DNA of 33,231 nucleotides from Ruminiclostridium sp. (lineage in GTDB: Bacteria > Bacillota > Clostridia > Oscillospirales > Oscillospiraceae), in the NCBI GenBank assembly GCA_022792035.1, contig JAAWAE010000100.1:1-33231 (forward strand). The letters run 5' to 3'. Position numbers and translations under genes: made by a program. The notes below the pieces were generated by a model. The model saw only the letters and a list, made by a program, of their open reading frames with translations, did not search any database and had not been told where the DNA came from. This document shows positions 25,084 through 33,205 of this stretch, piece after piece. Position 1 is the stretch's first letter; every line of letters begins with the position of its first letter.

Positions 25084-26906
25084 TTTGCAGACCTCCCTCC
25101 TTTGAATCCAGCGTGGCCATAGTGGTCACAGCGCAGGCAGCGGCTGCACTCCTGGTGCATCTCCTGCTCAGACATACTGTTTTCCATCAGCTCAAAGTCG
25201 TTTTTCCGCCAGCTGGCTTCACGTTCGGTCAAATCGACACGGCCTGTAGCCCCCTGCAGACGGAAGGGGGCAGGGGGGACCTCCAGGTTTGCGGAGATAT
25301 CTGTGTGACAGCCCAAATACTCATCGATGCTGGCTGCGGCGACTTTACCGGCGGCAACCGCCAAAATCACCGTGGCAGGACCGGAAACGCAGTCGCCGCC
25401 GGAGAACACGCCCTCCAGTTCGGGGATGCTGCCGTCATCGGCAGTGATGAGGTTGTCCCGGTTGGTGGGCATACCAGAGGCGGCAAAGGACTTGGAATCC
25501 ACCACCTGCCCCACGGCCACAAGGACTACGTCACAGGGGATGAGCTCCTCTGGCTGGTTGGCGTCTCGGGGGGCGGGACGTCCGCCGCGGACTTCGCCGA
25601 TGACCTGGGGCTGGACCACCAGACCCGTCACACGGCCATACTCGTCGGCAGTGATGCGCACAGGCGCTTTCAGGGGCAGGATTTCGCAGCCCTCTGCCAT
25701 AGCGCCTGCAATTTCCTCTTCCAGGGCAGTCATGTCGGAGACGCGACGGCGGTAGACACACTTGACGGACTTGGCTCCCAGACGCACCGAAATCCGGGTG
25801 GCGTCCATGGCCACGTTGCCGCCGCCCACGACCACTACGTTCATGCCGGTGAAGTCGGGCTTCACATCCCGGACGGAGTGGTCCAGCAGCTGAATGGCGG
25901 AGATGACGCCGGCGGAATCCTCACCGGGGATGCCCAGCTTCTTGTGCATGGTGGCGCCGATGGCAACATACACGCTGTCGTAATCCCGGCGCAGTTCCTC
26001 CATGGTCACATCCACACCCACACAGCATTCCAGCTTCACTTCCACGCCTGTGGAGAGGATGCAGTCGATATCCCGGTTCAGATAGGCTGCGGGGAGACGG
26101 TACAGGGGGATGCCATAGCAGAGCATCCCGCCCAGTTCGGCCTTCTTTTCAAAGACGGTAACCTTATGTCCCATCAAGGACAGGAAGTAAGCGGCGGTGA
26201 GGCCGGAGGGACCACCGCCGACGATGGCAACGTGCTTGCCGGTAGCCGGTGCGCAGGGAGGTGCGGGTACATCCCCGGAGTTGTCCACGGCGAAACGCTT
26301 GATGCCGCGGATATTCAGGGGGGCGTCCACAATGGAGCGGCGGCAGTGGGTCTCGCAGGGATGCTCACAGACCAGTGCGCAGACGGAGGGGAAGGGGTTG
26401 TCTTTGCGGATGAGGCGAATGGCGTCATCATACCGTCCTTCTCCTACCAAAGAGATGTAGCCAGGGGCGTCCACGTGAGCGGGACACAGCTCCACGCAGG
26501 GGACGCTCTTGAAGTTTGCGGTACAGCTGCCTTGGGCCACATGGGCCAGATAATCGTCCCGGAAGGCGACATAGCCGTCCAGGACCATCTGGGCAGCTTC
26601 AAAGCCGATGGCGCAGTCCGCGCTGTCCACGATGGACTGGGCGGAGCGCAGGATGGTTTCCAGGTCCTCTTCACTGCCGTCGCCGTCCAGCAGACGGTCC
26701 AACAAATCAGACAGGCGGTCCAAGCCGATCCGGCAGGGCACGCATTTCCCGCAGCTTTGGGCCAAGCAGAGTTTCAAGAACGCGCTGGTCAGTTCTACGG
26801 GGCAGTTTCCGCAGGGGGCGGCAGAGATGCGCCGCTCCATATCCGCGTACAGGTCGTCAATGGTCCGTTGGGAATTTTCCCAAGGGGTGATACTCAACCT
26901 GCTCAA
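25077..26906 (-). CDS. GltD-like FAD/NAD(P) oxidoreductase with NuoF-type cluster domain
   Basis: Electron-transfer partner of the hydrogenase. Residues about 20-130 match the C-terminal [4Fe-4S] domain of NuoF/HydB ([11 protein letters not shown], then ADCAIG). From about 140 the protein is glutamate-synthase small subunit-like: cysteine clusters CVELCPAH and [13 protein letters not shown], an FAD Rossmann motif [15 protein letters not shown], a second nucleotide motif [15 protein letters not shown], and the closing [11 protein letters not shown]. The C-terminus adds [11 protein letters not shown]. The NuoF FMN/NADH domain itself is absent. The TTG at 26906 is taken as start because GAGAGG lies five bases upstream; the frame extends 18 codons further, through the leader hairpin. 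609 aa from this start. Acceptor is probably NAD(P)H. Confidence 0.85.
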   Translation of the reverse strand: MSRLSITPWENSQRTIDDLYADMERRISAAPCGNCPVELTSAFLKLCLAQSCGKCVPCRIGLDRLSDLLDRLLDGDGSEEDLETILRSAQSIVDSADCAIGFEAAQMVLDGYVAFRDDYLAHVAQGSCTANFKSVPCVELCPAHVDAPGYISLVGEGRYDDAIRLIRKDNPFPSVCALVCEHPCETHCRRSIVDAPLNIRGIKRFAVDNSGDVPAPPCAPATGKHVAIVGGGPSGLTAAYFLSLMGHKVTVFEKKAELGGMLCYGIPLYRLPAAYLNRDIDCILSTGVEVKLECCVGVDVTMEELRRDYDSVYVAIGATMHKKLGIPGEDSAGVISAIQLLDHSVRDVKPDFTGMNVVVVGGGNVAMDATRISVRLGAKSVKCVYRRRVSDMTALEEEIAGAMAEGCEILPLKAPVRITADEYGRVTGLVVQPQVIGEVRGGRPAPRDANQPEELIPCDVVLVAVGQVVDSKSFAASGMPTNRDNLITADDGSIPELEGVFSGGDCVSGPATVILAVAAGKVAAASIDEYLGCHTDISANLEVPPAPFRLQGATGRVDLTEREASWRKNDFELMENSMSEQEMHQECSRCLRCDHYGHAGFKGGRSAKW

Positions 26907-26928
26907 ATTGATCCTCTCCCTTCTCTGT

Positions 26929-26961
26929 TGTGCGGCGCGAATGGAGCATCTGCGCCGCACA
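26929..26961 (-). promoter_or_regulatory. Leader hairpin of hydrogenase operon
   Basis: A perfect 10-bp GC stem (TGTGCGGCGC with GCGCCGCACA, 13-nt loop) lies in an otherwise AT-rich leader, 13 bases before the ribosome site. No T-run follows. It may stabilise the mRNA or control translation. Confidence 0.45.
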
Positions 26962-27037
26962 TTCTCATTTCAAATTGTCAGTACAGTCTTATAAAACAGA
27001 TAAAAACGAAACAGGGCTGTTTCTTTATCCATTTTAT

Positions 27038-27066
27038 ATAATAAAGGAAATTAAGAAAAAAAGCAA
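27038..27066 (-). promoter_or_regulatory. Sigma-A promoter of hydrogenase operon
   Basis: Minus strand TTGCTT (27066-27061), 17 bp, TATTAT (27043-27038). The leader is about 125 nt. The remaining gap 27067-27232 is AT-rich and holds no supportable gene. Confidence 0.6.
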
Positions 27067-27232
27067 GATAAAATTCGAAAAAGTTGGAGAAAGTGCAAAA
27101 GAAGTCCCCGAGGAGCTCCCTGTAATTTTGTGTGTTTTTACGTTTCATGGTCGTTTTTTTGTAAGCAATGAGGGGGGACTACACGGATTGTATGGAATAT
27201 ATATTTGTTGGAAGGTATCATTATGAAAGAAA

Positions 27233-27272
27233 ATACAAAAAAGTGGCCGACACTGAAAAGGTCGGCCACTTT
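27233..27272 (-). terminator. Terminator of SLH-domain gene
   Basis: GTGGCCGAC (27243-27251) pairs with GTCGGCCAC (27261-27269); on the minus strand the hairpin is followed by TTTTTTGT. Confidence 0.85.
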
Positions 27273-27306
27273 GCATATGCTGCATGAATGGCGGTGTTCT
27301 CTCGGC

Positions 27307-27621
27307 TTACTGAAGATCGGAAATGTCCTGATAGCCAGAGAGATCAGGGAAGGTGATGGTGACTTTATCGCCGAAGGCATTGATGATCATGTCCATCGTC
27401 ATATCCATATCCATGGACATGGTCATATTGTTCTGCGCATCCTCATGGACGGAGTAGTTCATGCCCAGCTGCATGGCAGCGGTCATGCTTTTGAGATGCT
27501 GATCGGGGCCGACGGTGTAAGTATAGCTGCACTTGCCCAGGTCGATCTTCATGTCCATATCCATACCCAGGGAGTCCAAATCCATGGAACCTGTGACCAG
27601 TTCCATTACGCCGTTAAGCAT
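27307..27621 (-). pseudogene. C-terminal part of SLH-domain protein, separated by frameshift
   Basis: The 104-residue frame continues the product of the upstream ORF: if one A is restored near 27637 (CTAATGAC read as CTAAATGAC) the junction reads LTLNDSFGQMLNGVMELVTG without interruption. It has no ribosome site of its own. The segment is rich in Met and Asp (MDMDMK, MSMDMDMT), apparently beta-stranded, and ends GYQDISDLQ just before the terminator. Either the gene is recently broken or the base was lost in sequencing. Confidence 0.7.
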
Positions 27622-28712
27622 CTGCCCAAAGGAGTCATTAGCGTCAGGGTGTACACAGTGTCCTGGCCAGAGGAAGCGGTGGTGATGCTGTCAATGAAGG
27701 GGAGCATAGAGGCGATTTGATTGCTGGAAACGCTCATCAGGTCTTCGTAAGAGCCCAAGACTTCCTCCAGATCGCTGGCGATGTTCATTTTGAAGGCGGT
27801 GTCATCTGCCTTGGTGTACATCCAGCCGTCCTTGAGATACATATTCATGGCTACGGTTTCGCCGTCGGCGGTACCCTTTAGATCCATGGCCATTTGAGGG
27901 GCGTTGTCCAGGATCATCTGGATCCGACCGGAGAGGGTGATGGGGATTGTTTCCGTATCGTTGAGAGGCGTGCCGCCAAGAACGCCCTTGGTGCTGACAC
28001 TGGCGTCCACCTTGGCGTTGAGGTTGACATCCAGGTTGTTCCCCATATCCTTTGTGGCGGACAACATCTCTCGATAGGTCTCCGTCTTTTCGGTAATGGG
28101 CTGTGCGGCTTTGGCGTCGATGGCACCGCTCTTGATGAGGCTGTCCAGCAGGTAGGTGCTGCCATCCTTCAAGTCGCAGGACAGGCCCTGATAGGTGACC
28201 GCAGCCAAGTCGTCCCGCAGGAAGGTTTCGGAGAGCATGGAGGTATCGAAGAGGCCCATTTCTGTGGCGAATGCATCGATCTCGGCATATTTGAAGTCGG
28301 TTCCATCCTCATAGCCCAGGGCCCGGAGCAGGAAGGCCAGGTAGTTCTGGGCAGTACAGGCTTTGGATGCGCTGAAGGTGGTGTCAGAGGTGCCCTTGGT
28401 GATACCGTTGCTGTAGAGCCAGGCTACATAGGGAGAGGCAAAGTCACCCACATCGGTGAAGGGGTGCTTGATCTCACCGGAGGCATAGGCATCAGCAGCT
28501 TCCTCCTCTGCGCCGTAGAGCCGCACCAGCATGATAGCCGCCTCGGAGCGGGTGGGAGCGCGGTCCAGCTCAAAGCCTTTGTCGGTGCCTCGGAACATCC
28601 CGATGGCAGACAGCTCCTCTGCTGCGGATTGGAAGCTGGCGGCGGATGCGGGAACGCACAGCATGGAGCAGAGCAGCATGGCGGAGAGGAACACGGTCAG
28701 AAAACGTTTCAT
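27606..28712 (-). CDS. SLH-domain secreted protein, N-terminal part of a frameshifted gene
   Basis: Cell-surface protein. A Sec signal (MKRFLTVFLSAMLLCSMLCVPASA) is followed by S-layer-homology repeats: RAPTRSEAAIMLVRLYG, then FTDVGDFASPYVAWLYSNGI and FSASKACTAQNYLAFLLRALGY, which anchor proteins to wall polymers. After about residue 190 comes a domain with a LolA-like look (repeated short strands, GRIQMILDNAPQMAMDLKGT) of unknown role. The last residues MTPLGRCLTA are out of frame with the natural continuation, which is found in the next frame (27307-27621). AAAGGAG precedes ATG 28712. Transcribed from its own promoter. As read, the product is 368 aa where about 468 is expected. Confidence 0.8.
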   Translation of the reverse strand: MKRFLTVFLSAMLLCSMLCVPASAASFQSAAEELSAIGMFRGTDKGFELDRAPTRSEAAIMLVRLYGAEEEAADAYASGEIKHPFTDVGDFASPYVAWLYSNGITKGTSDTTFSASKACTAQNYLAFLLRALGYEDGTDFKYAEIDAFATEMGLFDTSMLSETFLRDDLAAVTYQGLSCDLKDGSTYLLDSLIKSGAIDAKAAQPITEKTETYREMLSATKDMGNNLDVNLNAKVDASVSTKGVLGGTPLNDTETIPITLSGRIQMILDNAPQMAMDLKGTADGETVAMNMYLKDGWMYTKADDTAFKMNIASDLEEVLGSYEDLMSVSSNQIASMLPFIDSITTASSGQDTVYTLTLMTPLGRCLTA

Positions 28713-28760
28713 TGGGTCAGATCTCCTTTCTGGTTGGAAGTTTACGGGGATGCTGTTTTC

Positions 28761-28789
28761 ATGATATACCCAGGAAAGGGGGATGTCAA
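28761..28789 (-). promoter_or_regulatory. Sigma-A promoter of SLH gene
   Basis: Minus strand TTGACA (28789-28784), 17 bp, TATCAT (28766-28761). Confidence 0.8.
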
Positions 28790-28807
28790 GGCTCTCTGAC
28801 ATATTTT

Positions 28808-28840
28808 GTCCCTATGGCCGGACTTTGGCCCATAGGGGAC
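28808..28840 (-). other. Hairpin over the VanZ stop codon
   Basis: GTCCC(C)TATGGGCC and GGCCATAGGGAC pair around a 7-nt loop at the very end of the VanZ gene. It is followed by AAAATAT on the minus strand, so termination without a T-run is uncertain; it may be a 3' stabiliser. Confidence 0.35.
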
Positions 28841-29444
28841 TATCCAGAATGGCTTCCCAAAGGGCCCCAGAGAACAGCGGCTGCAAGAACATCATGACCA
28901 AAAAAACCAGGAGAAAGACGGCGGGTAGTTCCCACCGGGGCGAAGGGGGCGTGGGGTTATCTTTCCATCCCCGAAAGAGTTTTCGGGCCAGGAGAAAGCC
29001 CAGGACAGCACCCAAGGTGTTGACGATCAGGTCATCTATGTCCGTACAGCGGAAGGAAAAGAGCTGTAAGAGTTCAATGGTCAAAGAGGTCCCAAAGCTC
29101 AGCAGGAAGGTCCGCTTCCAGCTGCGAAATCCCGGCCAGAGGAGGGGAAGGAAGAAGCCTAGCGGGAGGAAGAGCAGGAGATTCAGGAACGTATTTTTCA
29201 AATAACTCCCGGGACTGTTGAGGATGTCAACAAAGGGGATGCAGTTCACAACGGGGTCCAGGTTCCAGTGGTACACTGAGGGGACCCCGGTGATGGAGAC
29301 CATAACCGCAAGGTACAGAGCGAAGAGGACCAGCAGCGGAGTCCGCCGCCAGCTCAACTGTCGGGCTTCCAGGAGGAGCAGGGCAGGCAGGAGAAAGACC
29401 GCGATGGAGAGCAGGTCGATGCCGAGAGAGAAGATATAAAACAT
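28812..29444 (-). CDS. VanZ-like family membrane protein
   Basis: A 210-aa polytopic membrane protein with about five helices. It carries the VanZ pattern: NCIPFVDILNS, NLLLFLPLGFFLPLLWP, the GTSLTIELLQLFSFRCTDID segment with conserved Glu and Gln, and DDLIVNTLGAVLGFLLA. VanZ of Tn1546 gives low-level teicoplanin resistance, but most family members are chromosomal and of unknown function, so no resistance is claimed. The frame opens further upstream, but ATG 29444 follows GGAGGG and starts at the first helix. The promoter just upstream is embedded in a perfect palindrome. Confidence 0.85.
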   Translation of the reverse strand: MFYIFSLGIDLLSIAVFLLPALLLLEARQLSWRRTPLLVLFALYLAVMVSITGVPSVYHWNLDPVVNCIPFVDILNSPGSYLKNTFLNLLLFLPLGFFLPLLWPGFRSWKRTFLLSFGTSLTIELLQLFSFRCTDIDDLIVNTLGAVLGFLLARKLFRGWKDNPTPPSPRWELPAVFLLVFLVMMFLQPLFSGALWEAILDSPLWAKVRP

Positions 29445-29465
29445 AGAGATCCCTCCAGTTTTCAA

Positions 29466-29496
29466 ATCGTTTCTCTCATTATAGCAGAGAAACGAT
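29466..29496 (-). promoter_or_regulatory. VanZ promoter -10 inside a 31-bp perfect dyad
   Basis: ATCGTTTCTCT (29466-29476) and AGAGAAACGAT (29486-29496) are perfect 11-bp arms around nine bases that hold the -10 TATAAT (minus strand, 29483-29478). The -35 region is poor, so the promoter probably needs an activator or is tightly repressed at the dyad. Confidence 0.6.
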
Positions 29497-29522
29497 GAAG
29501 AAAAAACAAGGGATCTCATTAA

Positions 29523-29544
29523 GAATTGATGAAGAATTGATGAA
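29523..29544 (-). promoter_or_regulatory. 11-bp tandem repeat upstream of VanZ promoter
   Basis: Two exact copies of TTCATCAATTC (minus strand) in tandem, followed by a third partial copy TTAATG at the same phase, about 40 bp upstream of the -10. An 11-bp direct-repeat period is what OmpR/PhoB-type response regulators bind. Confidence 0.45.
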
Positions 29545-29568
29545 GAATACTGAAATGCGGGGATATCC

Positions 29569-30153
29569 TTATGCGGTGGCTTTCTCCGCGAAAAGCCGCC
29601 GCAGACGGAAGAGGGAGAACATCACCAAAAAAACGGCGACGGCCAGGGCCACAAAGGGGAGGAAGGCGGTGATTCCCCCAATCCCGTCGAGGTTGAGTGC
29701 GTTGGTGCTGAAGAGTTCCGAGTATATGATGCAGAAGGTGCCGATGATGGTATAGACGGCCCGCAGCTTCAAGATGCGCTGATCGAGGGTATCCCACTCC
29801 GGCTGATGGGCCGCTGCCAGAGCGGCCATGTCTGTGAGGAACTGGAAATTAAAATAGAGGTTGGCTGCTATGACCAAAAGGTCCAGGAAGAGGAATTTCC
29901 CGTCAAGGCTTAAGCCCGCCCAGGACAGCGCCCAAGCCAATATCGACCAGACCGCCAGGAAGATCGCCAGGGGACGGAGCAGCGCCAGGTCCCGCCGCTC
30001 CTTGGAGAGCTGTTGAATGGCGGATAGGAGCAGGAGATAACCCACAAAGGAGGGCAGGATGCTGATCGATCCGAAGTAGATGTCAAGGCTCAGGAAGAAA
30101 TACCCCCAGGCGGCGTTGGAGACGGCTTTGTAAAGGATTTGTCGTTCAGTCAT
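29569..30153 (-). CDS. Orphan membrane protein of BlaI-M56 operon
   Basis: Not recognised. A 194-aa integral membrane protein with about six hydrophobic segments, short loops and a charged C-terminus (FRLRRLFAEKATA). No enzyme motif is visible. Its ATG overlaps the stop of the M56 gene by eight bases (ATGACTGA), so it is translationally coupled and is very likely co-regulated by BlaI. Being the only other product of the circuit in view, it is the candidate output or a modulator of the M56 sensor. Confidence 0.75.
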   Translation of the reverse strand: MTERQILYKAVSNAAWGYFFLSLDIYFGSISILPSFVGYLLLLSAIQQLSKERRDLALLRPLAIFLAVWSILAWALSWAGLSLDGKFLFLDLLVIAANLYFNFQFLTDMAALAAAHQPEWDTLDQRILKLRAVYTIIGTFCIIYSELFSTNALNLDGIGGITAFLPFVALAVAVFLVMFSLFRLRRLFAEKATA

Positions 30154-32068
30154 AGGGACCTCCTTTCGGCAGAAGGGTCAGTTCTGCGGTTAGTTCATCG
30201 TCCAGGTACAGGTCAGCAGCGTAATAGCCGGGAAGGGAGAAGTCGCCGTAAAATTGTATTATATTTCCTCCTATAGAGAACGCCGAGGGCTGGTTTCCCG
30301 TCAGTGGAATGGATCTGGAGATAATGATACCTGGAGTCGCGTCACGACGACCGTCGAGCGTGGAGAGCTTTGGGCGTTGCTTTCCTTCCGCTATAGGACG
30401 GTACGAAATGTCGATCTTGGAATAGGTTTTCTTGCCAGCTTCCGTTCCGGTATAGATGACCTGTATATCTTCCGTACACACGGAGGTAAAGGTCCCGTAG
30501 GGCTGTGGGCAGAGCTGCGGGTAGGACTCTGTGCTCGAAAGGGTTCCCACATAAGCGGACGTTTGCACTTTTACCTGGAGGGTAAAATCCCCTTCCTTGG
30601 CTTCGTAAGCCCAGACGGGGACGTGCTCTTTGATCCCTTGATTATATGGGTACTGGGTTTCGATGACCTGAAATTCCCCTTGGGGCAGGACCACCCAGCG
30701 TACATCCAGTTTTTCCACCCGGAGGGGCTGAACAGCAAGAAGTTCATTGAATTCAGAGCTCAGCGCCACAGGATCAAAGGAATCTGACAGATGAACGCCC
30801 AGCAGACAAGTATAAGCGTCCTTCCCGTCTGGAAAGAAGTTAAAAACATCATAGCCTTCATTTCTGAGAACAATGCCGGGAAGCTGGAGACTGGTCCAGG
30901 ACGTGGCATGGAAGCCTCCGCTTTCCTGATATTCCTCTGCCAGGGAATCTTGCTCTGAGAGCGGGGCGCAGATGGCCCGGAAGTCGGCCTTTCCAGTAAG
31001 CACAGCTTTGGCATAGCAGTCCACCGCCCCGTCGGGGGTACTGCAGCGGAGAGTTCGGGCTTTGGCCATGACGGCGGTGGTCTTCGTCTCATCAAAGGGA
31101 AAGACACGGGGATTCATGGCAATCTCCCCCCGTACCCCCACCAAAAGGGGGACCGTCAGTGCCAGGATCACGCAGACTGACACCAACCGCATCCCCGCCG
31201 GGTATTTTTTGAACCGTGCGATGGCTTGAATCCGGCGGCGGATGTTCTTAACCCCATTGGCCATGGAGGAGGTCCCGGAGAAGCGGGCATAGCGTTCATC
31301 GGCCATGTCCAGCAGGATGTGACCATACGCCCGCCGCTCCTCGCCCTCCAGACGCTCCAGCACCCGCTGATCGCAGAGGGATTCCATGTCGTTCTGGGCC
31401 AGATTGGCGCAGATCCAGAGCAGAGGATTGCACCAGTGGAGACAGCGCAGGAAGCAAATCAGAAGCCCCCAGGCGGCATCGTGGTATTTCAGGTGCATCA
31501 GCTCGTGGAGGAGGACTTTTTCGTCGGGTTCGGTCTCCGCCGGCAGGGCCAGGACAGGGCGGGACACACCGCAGATAAAGGCGGAGGTCAGGCCAGACAC
31601 TCTGACCACAGGGCAGGCGCGCAGGCCGTACTGCTGGGCCGCTGCCTGCATGCGGGGGTCGGCTTCCGGGTGGGAACGCCGGAGGGCTAAGCGCAGACGC
31701 AGGTAGACGAAAAGATAGCGGAGCAGGAGAACCGCCACGCCGGTCACATAGATCACATACAGCCATTCTTCGACAGAGCCGGGCATGGTCAGAGAGGGGA
31801 GGGGCACCGGGGCGATGACCTGGGTCAAGGTCCCGTAGTGCCCGCTGAGGGTAGAGCGCAGGGCCTCCAGCAGGAGCGTCCAGTTTGCCAAGGCATACCG
31901 TCCCCCCAGGCCCGCTGGGACCAAAAGGACCAGGGCCAGGACACCCCAGACGGAGAATTGCCAGCGGGGGGAGAGTTTATCCCGGAACATCCCCTTCACC
32001 ACCAGCAGCAGGACCGCGACGCCGGAGGCGGTCAAGGTCTGAAGCAGGAAGGACCATAGATTTGTCAT
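30146..32068 (-). CDS. M56 family (BlaR1/MecR1-like) membrane metallopeptidase
   Basis: Membrane sensor protease that on stimulation leads to cleavage of the BlaI repressor. 640 aa: four N-terminal-half helices, then the zinc motif LLHELMHLKYHD with His188, Glu189 and His192, followed by the M56 DMESLCDQRVLE segment where Glu supplies the third ligand, and a last helix near residue 300 (LVSVCVILALTVPLLVGV). The external C-terminal domain of about 330 residues lacks the penicillin-binding SxxK/SxN/KTG motifs of BlaR1, so the signal is not evidently a beta-lactam. The start is three bases after the blaI stop, with GAGGT inside the blaI end. Confidence 0.9.
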   Translation of the reverse strand: MTNLWSFLLQTLTASGVAVLLLVVKGMFRDKLSPRWQFSVWGVLALVLLVPAGLGGRYALANWTLLLEALRSTLSGHYGTLTQVIAPVPLPSLTMPGSVEEWLYVIYVTGVAVLLLRYLFVYLRLRLALRRSHPEADPRMQAAAQQYGLRACPVVRVSGLTSAFICGVSRPVLALPAETEPDEKVLLHELMHLKYHDAAWGLLICFLRCLHWCNPLLWICANLAQNDMESLCDQRVLERLEGEERRAYGHILLDMADERYARFSGTSSMANGVKNIRRRIQAIARFKKYPAGMRLVSVCVILALTVPLLVGVRGEIAMNPRVFPFDETKTTAVMAKARTLRCSTPDGAVDCYAKAVLTGKADFRAICAPLSEQDSLAEEYQESGGFHATSWTSLQLPGIVLRNEGYDVFNFFPDGKDAYTCLLGVHLSDSFDPVALSSEFNELLAVQPLRVEKLDVRWVVLPQGEFQVIETQYPYNQGIKEHVPVWAYEAKEGDFTLQVKVQTSAYVGTLSSTESYPQLCPQPYGTFTSVCTEDIQVIYTGTEAGKKTYSKIDISYRPIAEGKQRPKLSTLDGRRDATPGIIISRSIPLTGNQPSAFSIGGNIIQFYGDFSLPGYYAADLYLDDELTAELTLLPKGGPYD

Positions 32069-32071
32069 GGG

Positions 32072-32437
32072 TTATACCTCCATTTCGTCCAGAAGCCGGC
32101 GCAGATCCTCCCTTTCTTTGGATGAGATGGGTTTTTCCCGCAGGAAGGCGGCCACCAGATCTCCGGTGGAGCCTTGGTATACCCGCTGAAGGAAAGTGTC
32201 CCGGGCTTGGGCTTGGCAGGCTGCCTTATCCATGGCGGCCTGATAGCGCCGGGGGTAGCCCTCTTTGTGAATGGTAACCAGTCCTTTGGCTTCCATACGG
32301 GTGAGATAGGTGAGGACGGTGTTGCGGCTCCAGCCCGTCTTTTCATACAGGGCTTTGGTCAGTTCACCCAAAGCTGCGCTGCCGCCGTCCCATAGGGCTT
32401 CGAGTACTAACCATTCTCGTTCGGATAGATTTACCAT
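32072..32437 (-). CDS. BlaI/MecI/CopY family transcriptional repressor
   Basis: Winged-helix dimeric repressor inactivated by proteolysis. 121 aa: EREWLVLEALWDGGSAALGE opens the winged helix, with recognition-helix region WSRNTVLTYLTRMEAKGLV and the wing HKEGYPRRYQA, then a C-terminal dimerisation helix region (about residues 75-120). ATG 32437 is preferred over 32443 because AGGAGG is seven bases upstream of it and only one base from the other. It heads the operon with the M56 peptidase and orphan membrane protein and should bind the two dyads in its own promoter. Confidence 0.9.
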   Translation of the reverse strand: MVNLSEREWLVLEALWDGGSAALGELTKALYEKTGWSRNTVLTYLTRMEAKGLVTIHKEGYPRRYQAAMDKAACQAQARDTFLQRVYQGSTGDLVAAFLREKPISSKEREDLRRLLDEMEV

Positions 32438-32449
32438 GATCATACCTCC

Positions 32450-32501
32450 TACATATGTCGTTATCCCACCTTATACTACAGCTGTAGAGGAGATTTGTCA
32501 A
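32450..32501 (-). promoter_or_regulatory. BlaI promoter with two TACA-TGTA operators
   Basis: Minus strand TTGACA (32501-32496), 17 bp, TAGTAT (32478-32473). The perfect 12-bp palindrome CTACAGCTGTAG (32476-32487) overlaps the -10, and TACATATGTC (32450-32459) lies downstream next to the ribosome site. Both match the BlaI/MecI core TACA-N2-TGTA, the second with one mismatch; centres are 27 bp apart. Confidence 0.75.
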
Positions 32502-32538
32502 GAGGATATGAAGAAAACGAGAGATCATGAGCTTTCTC

Positions 32539-32568
32539 TGGACGCGGCCTGGAGGTTTATGGTATGAT
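32539..32568 (+). promoter_or_regulatory. Possible promoter of GNAT gene
   Basis: TGGACG (32539-32544), 18 bp, TATGAT (32563-32568). The -35 is weak. Confidence 0.4.
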
Positions 32569-32615
32569 ATAGCCCGAACCAGTTGAAAATCTAAGATCAA
32601 GGATGGAGAAGGACC

Positions 32616-33074
32616 ATGTCAGCAGAACTGCGCACCATGAAATGTGAGGATTATGACCAGCTCTATGCTCTGTGGACACGCATCAAAGGCTTTGGCATCC
32701 GCAGCATCGACGATACCCGCGCCAATGTGGAGCGATTCCTGCGACGCAACCCCGCCACCAGTGTGGTGGCCGTGGCGGATGGAAAGGTGGTAGGCGGCAT
32801 TCTCTGCGGTCACGACGGCCGGCAGGCCAGCTTTTACCACGTATGCGTAGACCCGGACTATCGCCGCCAGGGTATCGGAAAGCGTATGGTAGTCTTTGCT
32901 ATGGAGGCTCTGCGGCAGGAGGAGATCAACAAGATCTCTCTGGTGGCATATAAGCGCAACGATATCGGCAACGTCTTCTGGAATACCATCGGATGGACCC
33001 GGCAGGTGGATATGCACTACTATGATTTCATCCTCAACCAGGAAAATATCACCGCTTTTATCAAAGAGGGGTAA
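32616..33074 (+). CDS. GNAT family N-acetyltransferase
   Basis: Acetyl-CoA-dependent acyl transfer to an unknown amine. The 152 aa show the GNAT order: N-terminal strand and helices (LRTMKCEDYDQLYALW), central strands VVAVADGKVVGGILCG and FYHVCVDPDYRRQGIGKRMV (the R/QxxGxG acetyl-CoA loop), then NKISLVAYKRNDIGNVFWNTIGW. GGAGAAGGA precedes the ATG. Monocistronic, divergent from blaI and therefore near, but not clearly under, the BlaI operators. Substrate is unknown. Confidence 0.88.
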   Translation: MSAELRTMKCEDYDQLYALWTRIKGFGIRSIDDTRANVERFLRRNPATSVVAVADGKVVGGILCGHDGRQASFYHVCVDPDYRRQGIGKRMVVFAMEALRQEEINKISLVAYKRNDIGNVFWNTIGWTRQVDMHYYDFILNQENITAFIKEG

Positions 33075-33081
33075 TTTATGC

Positions 33082-33111
33082 TTGACAAGGGGCTGTCATT
33101 CCTGGTAGAAT
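33082..33111 (+). promoter_or_regulatory. Sigma-A promoter of the gene at the right edge
   Basis: TTGACA (33082-33087), 18 bp, TAGAAT (33106-33111). The leader of about 87 nt contains a GCCGC-GAAAA-GCGGC hairpin near 33150. Confidence 0.7.
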
Positions 33112-33205
33112 AAACGACGGTCTAAAAAAGGGTGGTCCTCTGGAGCGCCGCGAAAAGCGGCAGAGTTTGCTTCACGAACATCTGTATAACAGGAGGAAAA
33201 AGACT

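Noticed and set aside
25113..27041. 642-codon plus-strand ORF opposite the GltD-like gene
   Set aside because: Same cause: the antisense frame of a conserved flavoprotein, His/Gly-rich, no start signal.
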